Assembly: GCA_963830775.1 (NCBI GenBank)
Contig: CAWHNT010000037.1
Location: 124,001 to 188,000, forward strand
Reading direction: 5' to 3'
Source: CAWHNT01 sp963830775
GTDB taxonomy: Bacteria > Pseudomonadota > Alphaproteobacteria > Geminicoccales > Geminicoccaceae
Length of the DNA stretch: 64,000 bases
Below, one piece after another: positions 25,643-34,768 of the stretch; position 1 is the stretch's first letter; the number at the start of each line of letters is the position of its first letter. Made by a program: the position numbers and the translations under genes. The notes under the pieces are model-generated. The model saw only the letters and a program-made list of their open reading frames with translations. It was not told the origin of the DNA and did no database searches.

Positions 25643-26806
25643 TCATGCGGCTGGACGGAGAACGACACCTTCCGGCGGCTGTCCTGTCGTCACGAGCCGC
25701 CACAACGCGATGAGCAACTTCCTTGCCAACGCCACGATCATGGTCTTGCGCGTGCCGCCGCGGGCATCGGCGGTCCGCTCCCGGTACCACCTCGCCAGCG
25801 CGCTCTCTTTCTGGAAGAGCAGGAAGCGCCAGGCGAGCTGCACCATGCCATGGCGCACGCGGGCATTGCCCGCCTTGGCCAGGCCCTTCTCCCGCCGGCG
25901 GCGCCCACTCTCGTCCGGCGATCCGGTGAGGCCAGCGTAGCGCGCCACGGCCCTGCGGTCCCGCAGGTTGCGCGACAGGACCTCGCGCACCAGCATGTCG
26001 GCGGTCTCGATCCCGACACCCACGATCCGGGCCAGGAGGCGGATCATGGCATGCGCCCCCTCCTCGGGCCGCCGTGCCAGCTGTTCGAATCGCGCCGCCT
26101 CGACCTCCTTGATCTGGTCCATCACGAAGCGCAGCCGCGCCATGTCGCGTCCCAGCTCGGCCAGCGTGTTTGGCGGGAGCGGCATGCCCTCCGGCGTGCG
26201 CAGCGTCCCGAGCCGCTCGGATGCCCTGCGCAGCGTCGACTTGAAGCCGCGGACGCCGAGGCGGGCCAGGGTGCTCTTCATCCGGTTCACGATGCGGGTG
26301 CGCTCGCCGACCAGACTCGCGTGCTCTCGGTTCGGGCGCTTGGCATCCTCCTCCTCGACTGTCGGGATCGCGGCCATGGTGCAGTGGCCCCGTTCGCCGC
26401 GCAGCCAGCCAAGGAAGGCGCGCTTGAGCAGCTCGGTGTCGAGCCGGTCCGTCTTGGCCCGCCGATGCTCCCTCGACACGGCGACGCTCGAGGGGTGGAT
26501 GACATACGCTTCAATGCCACGTGCCCGCAGCCAGCGCGCCAGCCAGAACCCGTCGCGGCCGGCCTCGAAGGCGACGCAGACGCGCATGATCCTACGGCCG
26601 GCCCTGGTCGCCTCGTCCCTCCAACGCTCAAGCAGCCGAAGCAGAGCGACCTCGTCGGCCTCGATCTTCTTCACGGGCTGGCGCTCGATGGCCGGTACGA
26701 TCCCAGCGACGAGCCAGCTTGCCTGGCTCAGCTCAATGACCGCGATGAGCGTGTTATCCTGCTCCAGGGTAACGAGGCATCGGCTCAAGTCGTTCGCCTG
26801 CGGCAT
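25643..26806 (-). CDS. IS110-family transposase (DEDD recombinase)
   Basis: 387 residues, intact. The N-terminal RuvC-like DEDD domain is visible: NTLIAVIELSQASWLVAG (first D/E region), MRVCVAFEAGRDGFWLARWL, and the hallmark HRRAKTDRLDTELLKRAFL with the catalytic KTD-LD. The C-terminal Tnp (transposase_20) domain reads RIVGVGIETADMLVREVL and YAGLTGSPDESGRRRREKG, with the conserved serine that acts as nucleophile in this family. The best start is ATG 26806 with GGAGTG ahead. It is the only undamaged transposase in the island. IS110 enzymes use a structured RNA to choose donor and target sites. Confidence 0.9.
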   Translation of the reverse strand: MPQANDLSRCLVTLEQDNTLIAVIELSQASWLVAGIVPAIERQPVKKIEADEVALLRLLERWRDEATRAGRRIMRVCVAFEAGRDGFWLARWLRARGIEAYVIHPSSVAVSREHRRAKTDRLDTELLKRAFLGWLRGERGHCTMAAIPTVEEEDAKRPNREHASLVGERTRIVNRMKSTLARLGVRGFKSTLRRASERLGTLRTPEGMPLPPNTLAELGRDMARLRFVMDQIKEVEAARFEQLARRPEEGAHAMIRLLARIVGVGIETADMLVREVLSRNLRDRRAVARYAGLTGSPDESGRRRREKGLAKAGNARVRHGMVQLAWRFLLFQKESALARWYRERTADARGGTRKTMIVALARKLLIALWRLVTTGQPPEGVVLRPAA

Positions 26807-26865
26807 GGGACACTCCGTCGGTTCTGTAGCGACGATCGTGCCTTGTCCTCGCCGCCTGCCCCATA

Positions 26866-27803
26866 GGATCTGTTTGAGTAAGATCACTGGGTGCGAATCG
26901 GCATCGGGTTGAGCAGTGCCTCAAAGCCGGAAAGGACGCAGGCGCAGGTGAGACGCGCGGCGGCGACGTCGAGCCGACCGGCGCGATCGCGGGCGAGGCC
27001 GCCCCAATGGGACAGCCAGCCGAAGCTCCGCTCCACCACCCAGCGGCGCGCGAGCACGACGAAGCCGCTGGCGGCCGGGTCACGGGTCACCACCCGGTGG
27101 CGCATGCCGTGCAGGTTCGACCAGGTGCGGCAGCGCTCGGCCGCGAAGGCAGCGTCGTAGACGCCCTCGCGCAAGCGTCGGCCAGCGGACCTTGCCGGCG
27201 TCCAGCGCCTCCAGCGCGTCCCGGTCCTGCACGGAAGCCGGCACGACGGCGACCGCGAGCCAGTGGCCCTCGGCGTCGACCAGCGCCACCCGCTTGCGCC
27301 CGACCGCGCCCTTGGCTGCGTCGTACCCCGCGGGCCGCGCACGGCGATGCACTTCACCGTCTGCGTGTCGACGATGCCCAGGCTCGGCCCCCGTCGCCGG
27401 CCGACCTTGCGCCGGCGACGGCGCGCCACGTCCCGCAGCAGTACGTCGAACAGACCCAGGTCGAGCCAGCGCCGAAACCAGCCGTAGACGGTCCGCCAGG
27501 GCGGGAAGCCCTGCGGCAGGACACGCCAGGGGCCGCCCACCCGCAAGTGCCATGCGATCGCGCCGACCACGCGCCGGGTCGGGGTTGCGCGCCCGCTCCG
27601 TGGCGGGTCAGCCCGGCCCAGCCATCCTGCGATCTCGTCCGCCGAGCGGCCCGATACCAGCTCCTTCAAACGCGGCTCGTGCCGCGCCCGTTGCGCCTCC
27701 GTCCACACCTGCCCGTCACTCCTTGCGTGCATATCCGAGTGGCCCATCTCGAGCCGCGTCGGTCAGATGGGGACGGCATGCCGAACCGCACTCAAACAGG
27801 CAG
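26866..27803 (-). mobile_element. IS5-family insertion sequence (second type), inverted repeats intact
   Basis: Inverted repeats with an exact ten-base core, CTGTTTGAGT, occur at 26870-26879 and as its reverse complement at 27790-27799. They enclose one IS5-like transposase on the minus strand. TA lies at both outer edges (CATAGG on the left; the reverse-complement right end reads CTTACTG), in keeping with a short TA-containing target duplication. The element abuts the IS110 copy, only about 60 bases from the IS110 start codon. Confidence 0.75.
26884..27747 (-). pseudogene. IS5-family transposase with two compensating frameshifts
   Basis: 287 codons overall. The first frame has WTEAQRARHEPRLKELV, GGPWRVLPQGFPPWRTVYGW and GIVDTQTVKC, the first catalytic D. 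The middle part is in another frame (GYDAAKGAVGRKRVALVDAEGHWLAV, containing the second D), between about 27330 and 27180. The end returns to the first frame (EGVYDAAFAAERCRTW; VVERSFGWLSHWGGLARD, catalytic E). One loss followed by one gain of a base would explain it. If these are read errors the element could be functional. Clearly different from the IS5 copy at 22 kb. Confidence 0.8.
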
Positions 27804-27927
27804 TAAGTCGCCGCAGCACCAGCATCCTGAGATCGTCCGCCGCTGGCGCACCGCCCTTGAACGCACGCACCGCGACAATCACAGCCTCGATCAAAACAAC
27901 AAACGAAGAAAACAAAAGAGAAACAAA

Positions 27928-28560
27928 TCAATAAACCGTAGCCGGTGGCCGGCCGGCGACTTCCGCAAGGACCGGACCCAGCCGCTCCTCGTCGAATAGC
28001 TCGCCATCGTGATCCCGGGCCTCGATCACGCCATCGGTGAGCAGGACCAGGGTCTCACTCGCACGGAGTTGGGCCATCTCGCTCCCATAGGCCATGTCCG
28101 GATCGATCCCGAGCGCCAGGGAGGGGGCGTGGGGCAGTGGGGTGGCACCCTCGGCATCAAGGCGCCAGGACGGGAGATGGCCGGCATTGGCGATCTCGAC
28201 CGCACCGGTCCAGCCGTCGAGCAGGAGCACCCGCAGGGTCACGACCATGAAGGACGGGTTCCGGGCATAGAGCTCCCGGTTGACCGCCTCGACCACCCGT
28301 GTGGTGAAGCCGGGTCCCGGCGCGGAGTGCCGCACCGCCGCCCTCATTTGGCTCAGCGTCAGCGCCATGAAGAGGGCAGCGGCCGCCCCCTTGCCGGCGA
28401 AGTCGCCAGTTACGGCGCAGACACGGCCCTGGCCGAAGTCGATCACGTCGTAGAGGTCGCCGCCGACCTCGAGCGCCGGCTCCATCGCGGCCGCGGTCTC
28501 GATCGGGCGCTCGGGCGTCGGCGGCGGAAAGAGGGTGGGCGCCAGAGCAACGGCATCGTG
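27928..28560 (-). pseudogene. SpoIIE/PP2C-type phosphatase fragment
   Basis: The core of a SpoIIE-like serine phosphatase is present: AMEPALEVGGDLYDVIDFGQG with the metal aspartate, VTGDFAGKGAAAALFMALTL, and LVLLTDGVIEARDHDGELF. The normal N-terminal coiled linker with its sensory domain is absent before about 28560, and the protein stops at PPATVY without the final SDDITLL-type strand that carries another metal ligand. It therefore lacks both ends, the left one near the IS5 element and an A-rich stretch at about 27890-27940. A truncated, probably inactive gene. Confidence 0.7.
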
Positions 28561-28647
28561 GTTTGGAGGGCTTGCCGCTCCTGATCATGGCACGCAACGC
28601 GAGGTCCAGCCATAAGAAGAATTTGATCCTAACAGCTTTCTCATGCT

Positions 28648-29355
28648 ATGACCCTCGTCATGCTCTCATCGCGCCGCCCCCGCCCAGCCCGCATCGACGA
28701 GTACCGCCTCGGCTTCCGCCTGGCCCACGGCCTCACCCCGGCCCAGGCCGCCCGCGCCGAGCGCGTCCCTGCAGCCGACGTCGAGGCCCTCCTCGCCCAA
28801 CCCGACTTCCAGCAGCTCCTCGAGACCTGCCGCGAGTTCGACGCCATGCCGGCGGACAAGCGCCTGGCCATGCTCGAGCACCTGGCCCTCACCATCCTCG
28901 AGCACGCCCTCGCCCGCGGCGACGTCCGCGCCGCCCTCTTCTTCCTCCGCGAGCGCCGCCAGGGCCGCAACCCCGCCCAAACCCTCGCCACCCGCGTTCT
29001 AAGTGCTCCGCGCCCGGCGGCGCCGCCTCAGTCGGGAGCGGGTGGGGGTGGACGCGGCTTTCGTGACGGCAGCGTCGATGCGGCGAGCAAAGGCGGAGCC
29101 GTCGCCCGCGACGAGCTTGCGGCCGAGCGCACGGCCCGTGCCGCTGCGGTCGCTGCCGAGCCAGCCCCCGCCCCGGCACGTCGGCCTGGCGTGATCCTGC
29201 CGGCCATCCCGGCGCGGCAAGCCCACCTCCCGAGCCGCCGTCCGGTGAGCTGCCGGTTGGGCCGCATGACCGGGCTCGGCTTCCATCTGGGTGCCGCTCC
29301 GGTCGGGCCCATCACGGCCGACCTCACCCGCCCGCGCTGGCCCGCCGCACCGTAG
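28648..29355 (+). CDS. Hypothetical protein with a predicted helix-turn-helix N-terminus
   Basis: Not recognised. Residues 10-60 (RIDEYRLGFRLAHGLTPAQA, VPAADVEALLAQPDFQQLLE) have the layout of a small terminase or HTH-like helical module, followed by a helical stretch to about residue 115. The last ~120 residues are low complexity, rich in alanine, proline and arginine, and may be a read-through after a frame change near 29000. The ATG at 28648 lacks a strong ribosome site; 28660 is an alternative. It precedes glcF but shares no obvious link with it. Confidence 0.45.
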   Translation: MTLVMLSSRRPRPARIDEYRLGFRLAHGLTPAQAARAERVPAADVEALLAQPDFQQLLETCREFDAMPADKRLAMLEHLALTILEHALARGDVRAALFFLRERRQGRNPAQTLATRVLSAPRPAAPPQSGAGGGGRGFRDGSVDAASKGGAVARDELAAERTARAAAVAAEPAPAPARRPGVILPAIPARQAHLPSRRPVSCRLGRMTGLGFHLGAAPVGPITADLTRPRWPAAP

Positions 29356-29472
29356 GCGCGGTCCCGACGATTCCGCCCACTCTCAGCGCAAAGCGTCGCC
29401 CCCACCGCTGGGGTGCGAGCGGGTTGGCGTGACCTATATCTGCGGGACCTCCTGGAAGGGTTCCGCTTCCCC

Positions 29473-30795
29473 ATGCAGACCAGCTTCACGGCCGAGCAGC
29501 TACGCGACCCCGACATGGCAGTGTCGGAGAAGGTCCTGCGCACCTGCGTGCATTGCGGGTTCTGCACCGCCACCTGCCCGACCTATGTCCTGCTCGGCGA
29601 CGAGCTCGACAGCCCGCGCGGCCGCATCTACCTGATGAAGCAGATGCTGGAGGGCGGCAAGAAGCCCACGGCCGACGTGGTCAAGCACATCGACCGCTGC
29701 CTCTCCTGCCTCTCCTGCATGACGACCTGCCCCTCCGGCGTGCATTACATGCACCTGGTCGACCATGGCCGGCGCTATATCGAGGAGAACTATCGCCGGC
29801 CGTGGCACGAGCGGCTGATCCGGGGCACGCTGGCAGCCGTGATCCCGCGGCCCGGCCTGTTCCGCCTGGCACTCATGGGCGCCTGGCTCGGCCGGCCGCT
29901 GGCGAAGCTGCTGCCGGGCCGGTTCGGCGCCATGCTGGCGCTGGCCCCCGCCAGCCTGCCCGCCCCCTCGCCCGTCGACCGGCCGCAGGTGTTCCAGGCC
30001 CAGGGCCAGCGGCGGGCGCGGGTGGCGCTGCTCAGCAACTGTGCCCAGCAGGTCATCGCCCCCGGCATCAACGAGGCCACGATCCGCCTCCTCACCCGGC
30101 ACGGCGTCGAGGTGGTGGTCGCCAAGGGTGCCGGGTGCTGCGGGGCGCTGACCCACCACATGGGCCTGGAGCACTCGGCCGTCCGCTACGCCAAGGCCAA
30201 CATCGACGCCTGGACCCGCGAGCTGGAGACCGGCGGGCTGGATGCCGTGATCATCAACGCCTCGGGCTGCGGGACCACGGTCAAGGACTATGGCTTCATG
30301 TTCCGCGAGGACCCGGCCTACGCGGAGAAGGCCGCCCGGATCGCTGCCCTCGCCCGCGACGTCACCGAGCTCATGGACGGCCTCGGCCTCATGCCCGTGG
30401 TCAACGATGCCGACCTCACCGTGGCCTACCACTCCGCCTGCTCGATGCAGCACGGCCAGCGCATCCTGAACGAGCCCAAGCGCCTCCTGGCCGCCGCCGG
30501 CTTCACCGTGCGCGACATCCCCGAAGGCCATCTCTGCTGCGGCTCGGCCGGGACCTACAACCTCCTCCAGCCCGAGATCGCCCGCCAGCTCCGCGACCGC
30601 AAGGTGGCCAACATCGAGCGCACCGCCCCCGACCTGATCGCCACCGGCAATATCGGCTGCATCACCCAGATCGCCTCGGGCACCTCGCTCCCCGTCCTCC
30701 ACACCGTCGAGCTGCTGGACTGGGCAACCGGCGGTCCTATGCCGGAAATCCTGCGCCGCGAGGACCGGTCGGGATCGGGCCCGTCAGGACCATGA
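29473..30795 (+). CDS. glcF: Glycolate oxidase iron-sulfur subunit GlcF
   Basis: 440 residues. Two [4Fe-4S] ferredoxin motifs sit at the N-terminus: CVHCGFCTATCP at 25-36 and CLSCLSCMTTCP at 76-87. Two CCG cysteine-rich domains follow (AGCCGALTHH and LCCGSAGTYN). GlcF passes electrons from the GlcD/GlcE flavoprotein, oxidising glycolate to glyoxylate at the membrane. Neither glcD nor glcE is next to it here, so the partners must lie elsewhere. The last 59 bases overlap, in the opposite direction, the end of a fliK-like gene. Confidence 0.92.
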   Translation: MQTSFTAEQLRDPDMAVSEKVLRTCVHCGFCTATCPTYVLLGDELDSPRGRIYLMKQMLEGGKKPTADVVKHIDRCLSCLSCMTTCPSGVHYMHLVDHGRRYIEENYRRPWHERLIRGTLAAVIPRPGLFRLALMGAWLGRPLAKLLPGRFGAMLALAPASLPAPSPVDRPQVFQAQGQRRARVALLSNCAQQVIAPGINEATIRLLTRHGVEVVVAKGAGCCGALTHHMGLEHSAVRYAKANIDAWTRELETGGLDAVIINASGCGTTVKDYGFMFREDPAYAEKAARIAALARDVTELMDGLGLMPVVNDADLTVAYHSACSMQHGQRILNEPKRLLAAAGFTVRDIPEGHLCCGSAGTYNLLQPEIARQLRDRKVANIERTAPDLIATGNIGCITQIASGTSLPVLHTVELLDWATGGPMPEILRREDRSGSGPSGP

Positions 30796-31724
30796 ACCAG
30801 GCCGGGCGCCCGCCAAGCTCGAAGGCAGCACCGACCACGTCGCGCAGCCGGTCGCGTGCCTCCGCCGGCAGCGCCATCTCGCTCCGCAGCGAGAGAGCCA
30901 GCTCGCCCCGGCCATGCGCCCGCAGCTCGAGCCGCACCCGGCCCAGCCGGCCGAACGTCACGTCGATCGTGAGCGGCTGGTCGGCCTCCTCCGGCAGTGG
31001 CCGGCCGCCCTGTTGCTCCTGCTCGAGCCGGATCGGGACCGGATGCTGCGGATCCCCGAGGAGGAGGATGGGCGGGAAACTCGGGAGCCGGACGGTTGGG
31101 GACCGCCTGCGCACCGGCCTGATCCGGAACGGGCGCGGAGACGGCGTGGGAGAGGCCTTCGACCGCAGCCCGTAGGCTGCCGGCCAAGCGAGCGTCCGGT
31201 GCGAGCCGCTGCAGCAGGGGCTGGTCGGGCTCGTTCCGCATGGCACGGGCGAGCTCAGCCGAGCCTTCCGGGACGCCATCACGGCCCGGTGCCAGACGCA
31301 CCCCGACGACGGTGCCTTCGGGAAGGTCGGCAGCGCCGACCGGCAGCCGCAGATCGAGCGGGCCGGAGGCCAGCCGCACCCGGCCGTCGCCGGAGGCGGG
31401 GAGCGCAGTTGCCGGGATGACATCGCCCTTGATCAGGCTCGCCACCAGGCCCCCTAGGTCAGCCATCTCGCTCGCTGGGCCTAGAGCACCTGGAGCGGCA
31501 GGCGTGACGAGAACAGGGACGCTGACCGTGCGCGGCGGCACCAGCGGGAGGAGGAGGCTTGCGATCAGCACCGGACCCGGACGCGAGGGCAGCAGGCTCG
31601 GAGCCCCGCCTCCCGCCGGCGGCAGGATGGAGGTCTGCCGGGCTCCTGTGCCGGCAAGAGGCGCTACCGGTGCCACCGGCGAGGGTGCTGCCGGAGCTGC
31701 GATCGGCACGGTTGGCGTGATCAT
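30737..31724 (-). CDS. Flagellar hook-length control (FliK) C-terminal-domain protein, one frameshift
   Basis: About 329 residues after repair. The N-terminal half is rich in proline and alanine, as in FliK. The conserved C-terminal domain lies in the second frame: PLTIDVTFGRLGRVRLELRA, then ELALSLRSEMALPAEARDRLRD. The frames join around 31060-31095, where one extra base (for example the third T of GAGTTT) explains the change. The ATG at 31724 overlaps flhF by four bases (ATGA), so it belongs to the flbD-flhA-flhF operon. It is distinct from the fliK at 42.5-43.8 kb; whether it is a second ruler protein or has another role is open. Confidence 0.65.
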
Positions 31725-32662
31725 CCGCCGCTCCGGTTGCGCGGGCGCAGGAGGAGCCGGGCTAGGCCGGCTGCGGTGAGCGGCGGCATGGCCTTGCCGA
31801 TCAGCGGGCTGACGCTCGCCTCGCCGAGCCCGATCCCGGTGGCCCCCGCCGCGACCACGCTGCCCAGCCGTCGCGAAGCGTCGAGACGGGTCACGATGCA
31901 GCGGCGGACGCCGACCGCGGCGAACAGGCCCACGGCCTCGACCGTGTCCTGGGCATCCGCACCCGCCGGCACCACCAGCACGGGCTCGAGATCCGCCGGA
32001 GCGGTCCAGCGCGCGAGCTCCGCCATCTCCGCACCGCGGAACGGGTTGACGCCCATCGTGTCAACCAGCGTCAGCGTGTCGGCTGCGGACGACCGGGCCG
32101 CCAGCACCGAAGGATGGGTGACCGACTCGGGTTTCAGGCCAAGCGGCGCGAGAAGGGCGCTGAGCTGGTCGAGGGCAGCAGCACGGGCGGTGTCCGCGCA
32201 GAGCACGGCCACCTTCTGCCCGGCGAGCCGGGCTGCGGCCGCGAGGCGGGCCACGGCCGCCGTCTTGCCGGCTCCGGCGGGACCCACCAGCGCCACCGTT
32301 CGCCCGACCGGCAGCCCCAACGGGTCGAAGCGCAGGCACCGGGCGAGCGTGGCGGTCAGCATCGCCGGCGCATCGCCTGGCTCGACCCGGCCGATCTCCG
32401 CTTCCAGCGTGGCCCGGAGCGCCGGCGGCACGTTGTGGTAGGCCAGGGCGGAGGCGAGCTCGGCCCTGGCCGAGCTGGCTTCGGCCGGGGCGAGCAGGGC
32501 GGCCAGATCGTCCTCGGCCGCGGCGGTGGGCTCCGCGGCCGTTACCTGGACGCCCTCATCCAGCTCGCGCGAGGCGACGATCACCGCGTCTTCGCCAAGC
32601 TCGGCGCGAAGCCGGCGCATCGCCTCCGGCAGGGTGCGGGCACGGAAGGTGCGGAGCTGCAT
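31721..32662 (-). CDS. flhF: Flagellar SRP-like GTPase FlhF
   Basis: 313 residues. The start MQLRTFRARTLPEAMRRLRAELGEDAVIV is typical of the FlhF B domain. The NG GTPase domain has the P-loop GPAGAGKT at 127-134, VAVLCADTARAAALDQL, and LTLVDTMGVNPF in place of the usual DTAG. A later GTPase motif, IVTRLDASRRLGSV, corresponds to TKxD. FlhF sets where and when a polar flagellum is built and normally partners FlhG/FleN, which is not in the window. The asparagine/aspartate specificity motif is degenerate (TRLD), as is common in FlhF. Confidence 0.85.
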   Translation of the reverse strand: MQLRTFRARTLPEAMRRLRAELGEDAVIVASRELDEGVQVTAAEPTAAAEDDLAALLAPAEASSARAELASALAYHNVPPALRATLEAEIGRVEPGDAPAMLTATLARCLRFDPLGLPVGRTVALVGPAGAGKTAAVARLAAAARLAGQKVAVLCADTARAAALDQLSALLAPLGLKPESVTHPSVLAARSSAADTLTLVDTMGVNPFRGAEMAELARWTAPADLEPVLVVPAGADAQDTVEAVGLFAAVGVRRCIVTRLDASRRLGSVVAAGATGIGLGEASVSPLIGKAMPPLTAAGLARLLLRPRNRSGG

Positions 32663-32665
32663 GGC

Positions 32666-34759
32666 CTAGACCTGTCCCAGCGTGCGGATGCGCGCCTTCG
32701 GATGGATCTCATTCTGCGACAGCACCGTCGTGGACGGGCGGAAGCGCTCGACGATGGCGCGGACGTAGGGGCGGATCGGCGGGGTCGTCAGGAGGACGGG
32801 AAGCTCGCCGCGCATGGCCGCCGCCTCGAAGCGGTCGCGCAGGTCGTGGGCGAACTGCTGCAGCTCGGAGGGCGGCATGGCGAGCTGGCGCTCCTCGCCC
32901 GAGCCTGTGAGCGTGCCGGCGAAGCCCTGCTCCCAGCGGGCGCTCAAGGTGAGGACGGGGATGTAGCCGGCCTCGCTGGTGGCGGTATTGCTGATCTGCC
33001 GTGCCAGCCGGCTGCGCACATGCTCGATGACGAGGACGATGTTGGAACCGTGCGCGACGGCCTCGCCGATGGCTTCCACGATCGTGGGCAGGTCGCGGAT
33101 CGAGATCCGCTCGGCCAGCAGGCCCTGCAGCACGCGCTGGATGCCGGCCGTGGTGATCCGCGCAGGCACCAGCTCGCCGATCAGCTTCTGGTACTCCTGC
33201 GACAGCTCGGAGAGCAGCTTCTGCGTCTCGGCGAAGCTCAGCATCTCGGCCAGGTTATCGCGGACGAGCTCGGTCAGGTGGGTGGTCACCACGGTGGCCG
33301 GATCGACCACCGTGTAGCCCTTGATCATCGCCTCCTCGCGCAGGCCCGGCATCACCCACATGGCGCTGAGCCCGAAGGTGGGCTCGACCGTCTCCTCGCC
33401 CGGCAGAGCTACGGCCTTGCCTTGCGGATCCATGACCAGGAGCATCGACGGCCGGATGTCGCCGCGGCCGACCTCCATCTCCTTGATCCGGATGACGTAG
33501 GTGTTGGCCGGGAGCTGGATGTTGTCCTGGATCCGCACCGACGGCATCACGAAGCCGAGCTCGCCTGCCAACTGCCGGCGCAGTGCCTTGATCTGGTCCG
33601 GCAGGCGGGCACCGCGGCCGTCGCCGATCAGGCCCAGGAGGCCGTAGCCGAGCTCGACCCGAAGCGCGTCCATGGCGAGTGCTGTGGCGATCGGCTCCTC
33701 GGCAGGTGGTGCGGGAGCATCGGCGACGGCCTTGGCCGCAGCCTCGCCCTTCTTGCGCTGGAATCCTCGCCAGGCAAGGCCGCCGGTGCCGCCGGCCAGG
33801 ATCAGGAAAGGCAGGGCCGGCAGGCCCGGCAGGATGGCCAGCGTGCCGAGCAGGCCCGCGGTGACGGCCAGGGCCTTGGGGTGGGCACCGAGCTGGCTGG
33901 TCAAAGCGAGGTCGGCACGGCCGGTGACACCGGCCTTGGAGACGAGCAGGCCCGCCGCGGTGGAGACGATGAGGGCCGGGATCTGGGAGACGAGACCGTC
34001 GCCGACCGTGAGCAGGGTATAGGTGCGCAGCGCCTCGCCGAAGCTGACGTCCATCTGACCGACGCCGATCACCAGCCCGCCGACGAGATTGATGGCGGTG
34101 ATCAAGAGGCCGGCCACGGCGTCGCCGCGGACGAACTTGGCGGAGCCGTCCATGGCACCGAAGAAGGCGCTCTCCTCCTCGAGCTCGCGCCGGCGCGTAC
34201 GGGCCGTGGCCTCGTCGATCAGGCCGGCCGAGAGGTCGGCATCGATCGCCATCTGCTTGCCGGGCATGGCATCGAGGGAGAAACGGGCGGCGACCTCGGC
34301 GATCCGGCCCGAGCCCTTGGTGATGACGACGAAGTTCACGATCACCAGGATGCCGAAGACGATCACACCGATGACGATGTTGCCCTGCATGATGAAGCCG
34401 CCGAACGCCTCGATCACGTGCCCCGCAGCGTCCGGACCTTCATGCCCCTGCGCCAGGATGAGCCGGGTCGAGGCGAGGTTGAGCGACAGTCGGAGCATGG
34501 TCGCGAGCAGCAGCACGGTCGGGAAGGCGTTGAAATCGAGCGGCCGTTCGATGAGGAGCGCCGTCAGCAGGATCAGCACCGAGAAGGTGATCGAGAGTGC
34601 GAGCAGCAGGTCCAGGAGGACAGCCGGCAGCGGCAGGATGAGGACGACCAGGATGGCGATGACGCCGACGCCGAGCAGGATGTCGGTCTGCGCCATGGCA
34701 GTACGCAGCGGCGGCAGCCAGGCAAGCTGAGCCCGGGCGAGCGGCGAGGCCATGGCCAT
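32666..34759 (-). CDS. flhA: Flagellar export apparatus protein FlhA
   Basis: 697 residues, normal for FlhA. Eight hydrophobic segments occupy the first half, with the signature FPTVLLLATMLRLSLNLAST and the cytosolic loop motif GDAVAGLLITAINLVGGL. The large cytosolic domain follows (ELGYGLLGLIGDGRGARLPD; GYTVVDPATVVTTHLTELV). FlhA forms the nonameric export gate ring that receives substrates. It follows flbD by nine bases. The ATG at 34759 is used here; ATG 34696 would remove an extra N-terminal stretch and is possible. Confidence 0.95.
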   Translation of the reverse strand: MAMASPLARAQLAWLPPLRTAMAQTDILLGVGVIAILVVLILPLPAVLLDLLLALSITFSVLILLTALLIERPLDFNAFPTVLLLATMLRLSLNLASTRLILAQGHEGPDAAGHVIEAFGGFIMQGNIVIGVIVFGILVIVNFVVITKGSGRIAEVAARFSLDAMPGKQMAIDADLSAGLIDEATARTRRRELEEESAFFGAMDGSAKFVRGDAVAGLLITAINLVGGLVIGVGQMDVSFGEALRTYTLLTVGDGLVSQIPALIVSTAAGLLVSKAGVTGRADLALTSQLGAHPKALAVTAGLLGTLAILPGLPALPFLILAGGTGGLAWRGFQRKKGEAAAKAVADAPAPPAEEPIATALAMDALRVELGYGLLGLIGDGRGARLPDQIKALRRQLAGELGFVMPSVRIQDNIQLPANTYVIRIKEMEVGRGDIRPSMLLVMDPQGKAVALPGEETVEPTFGLSAMWVMPGLREEAMIKGYTVVDPATVVTTHLTELVRDNLAEMLSFAETQKLLSELSQEYQKLIGELVPARITTAGIQRVLQGLLAERISIRDLPTIVEAIGEAVAHGSNIVLVIEHVRSRLARQISNTATSEAGYIPVLTLSARWEQGFAGTLTGSGEERQLAMPPSELQQFAHDLRDRFEAAAMRGELPVLLTTPPIRPYVRAIVERFRPSTTVLSQNEIHPKARIRTLGQV

Positions 34760-34768
34760 GACCGTGCT

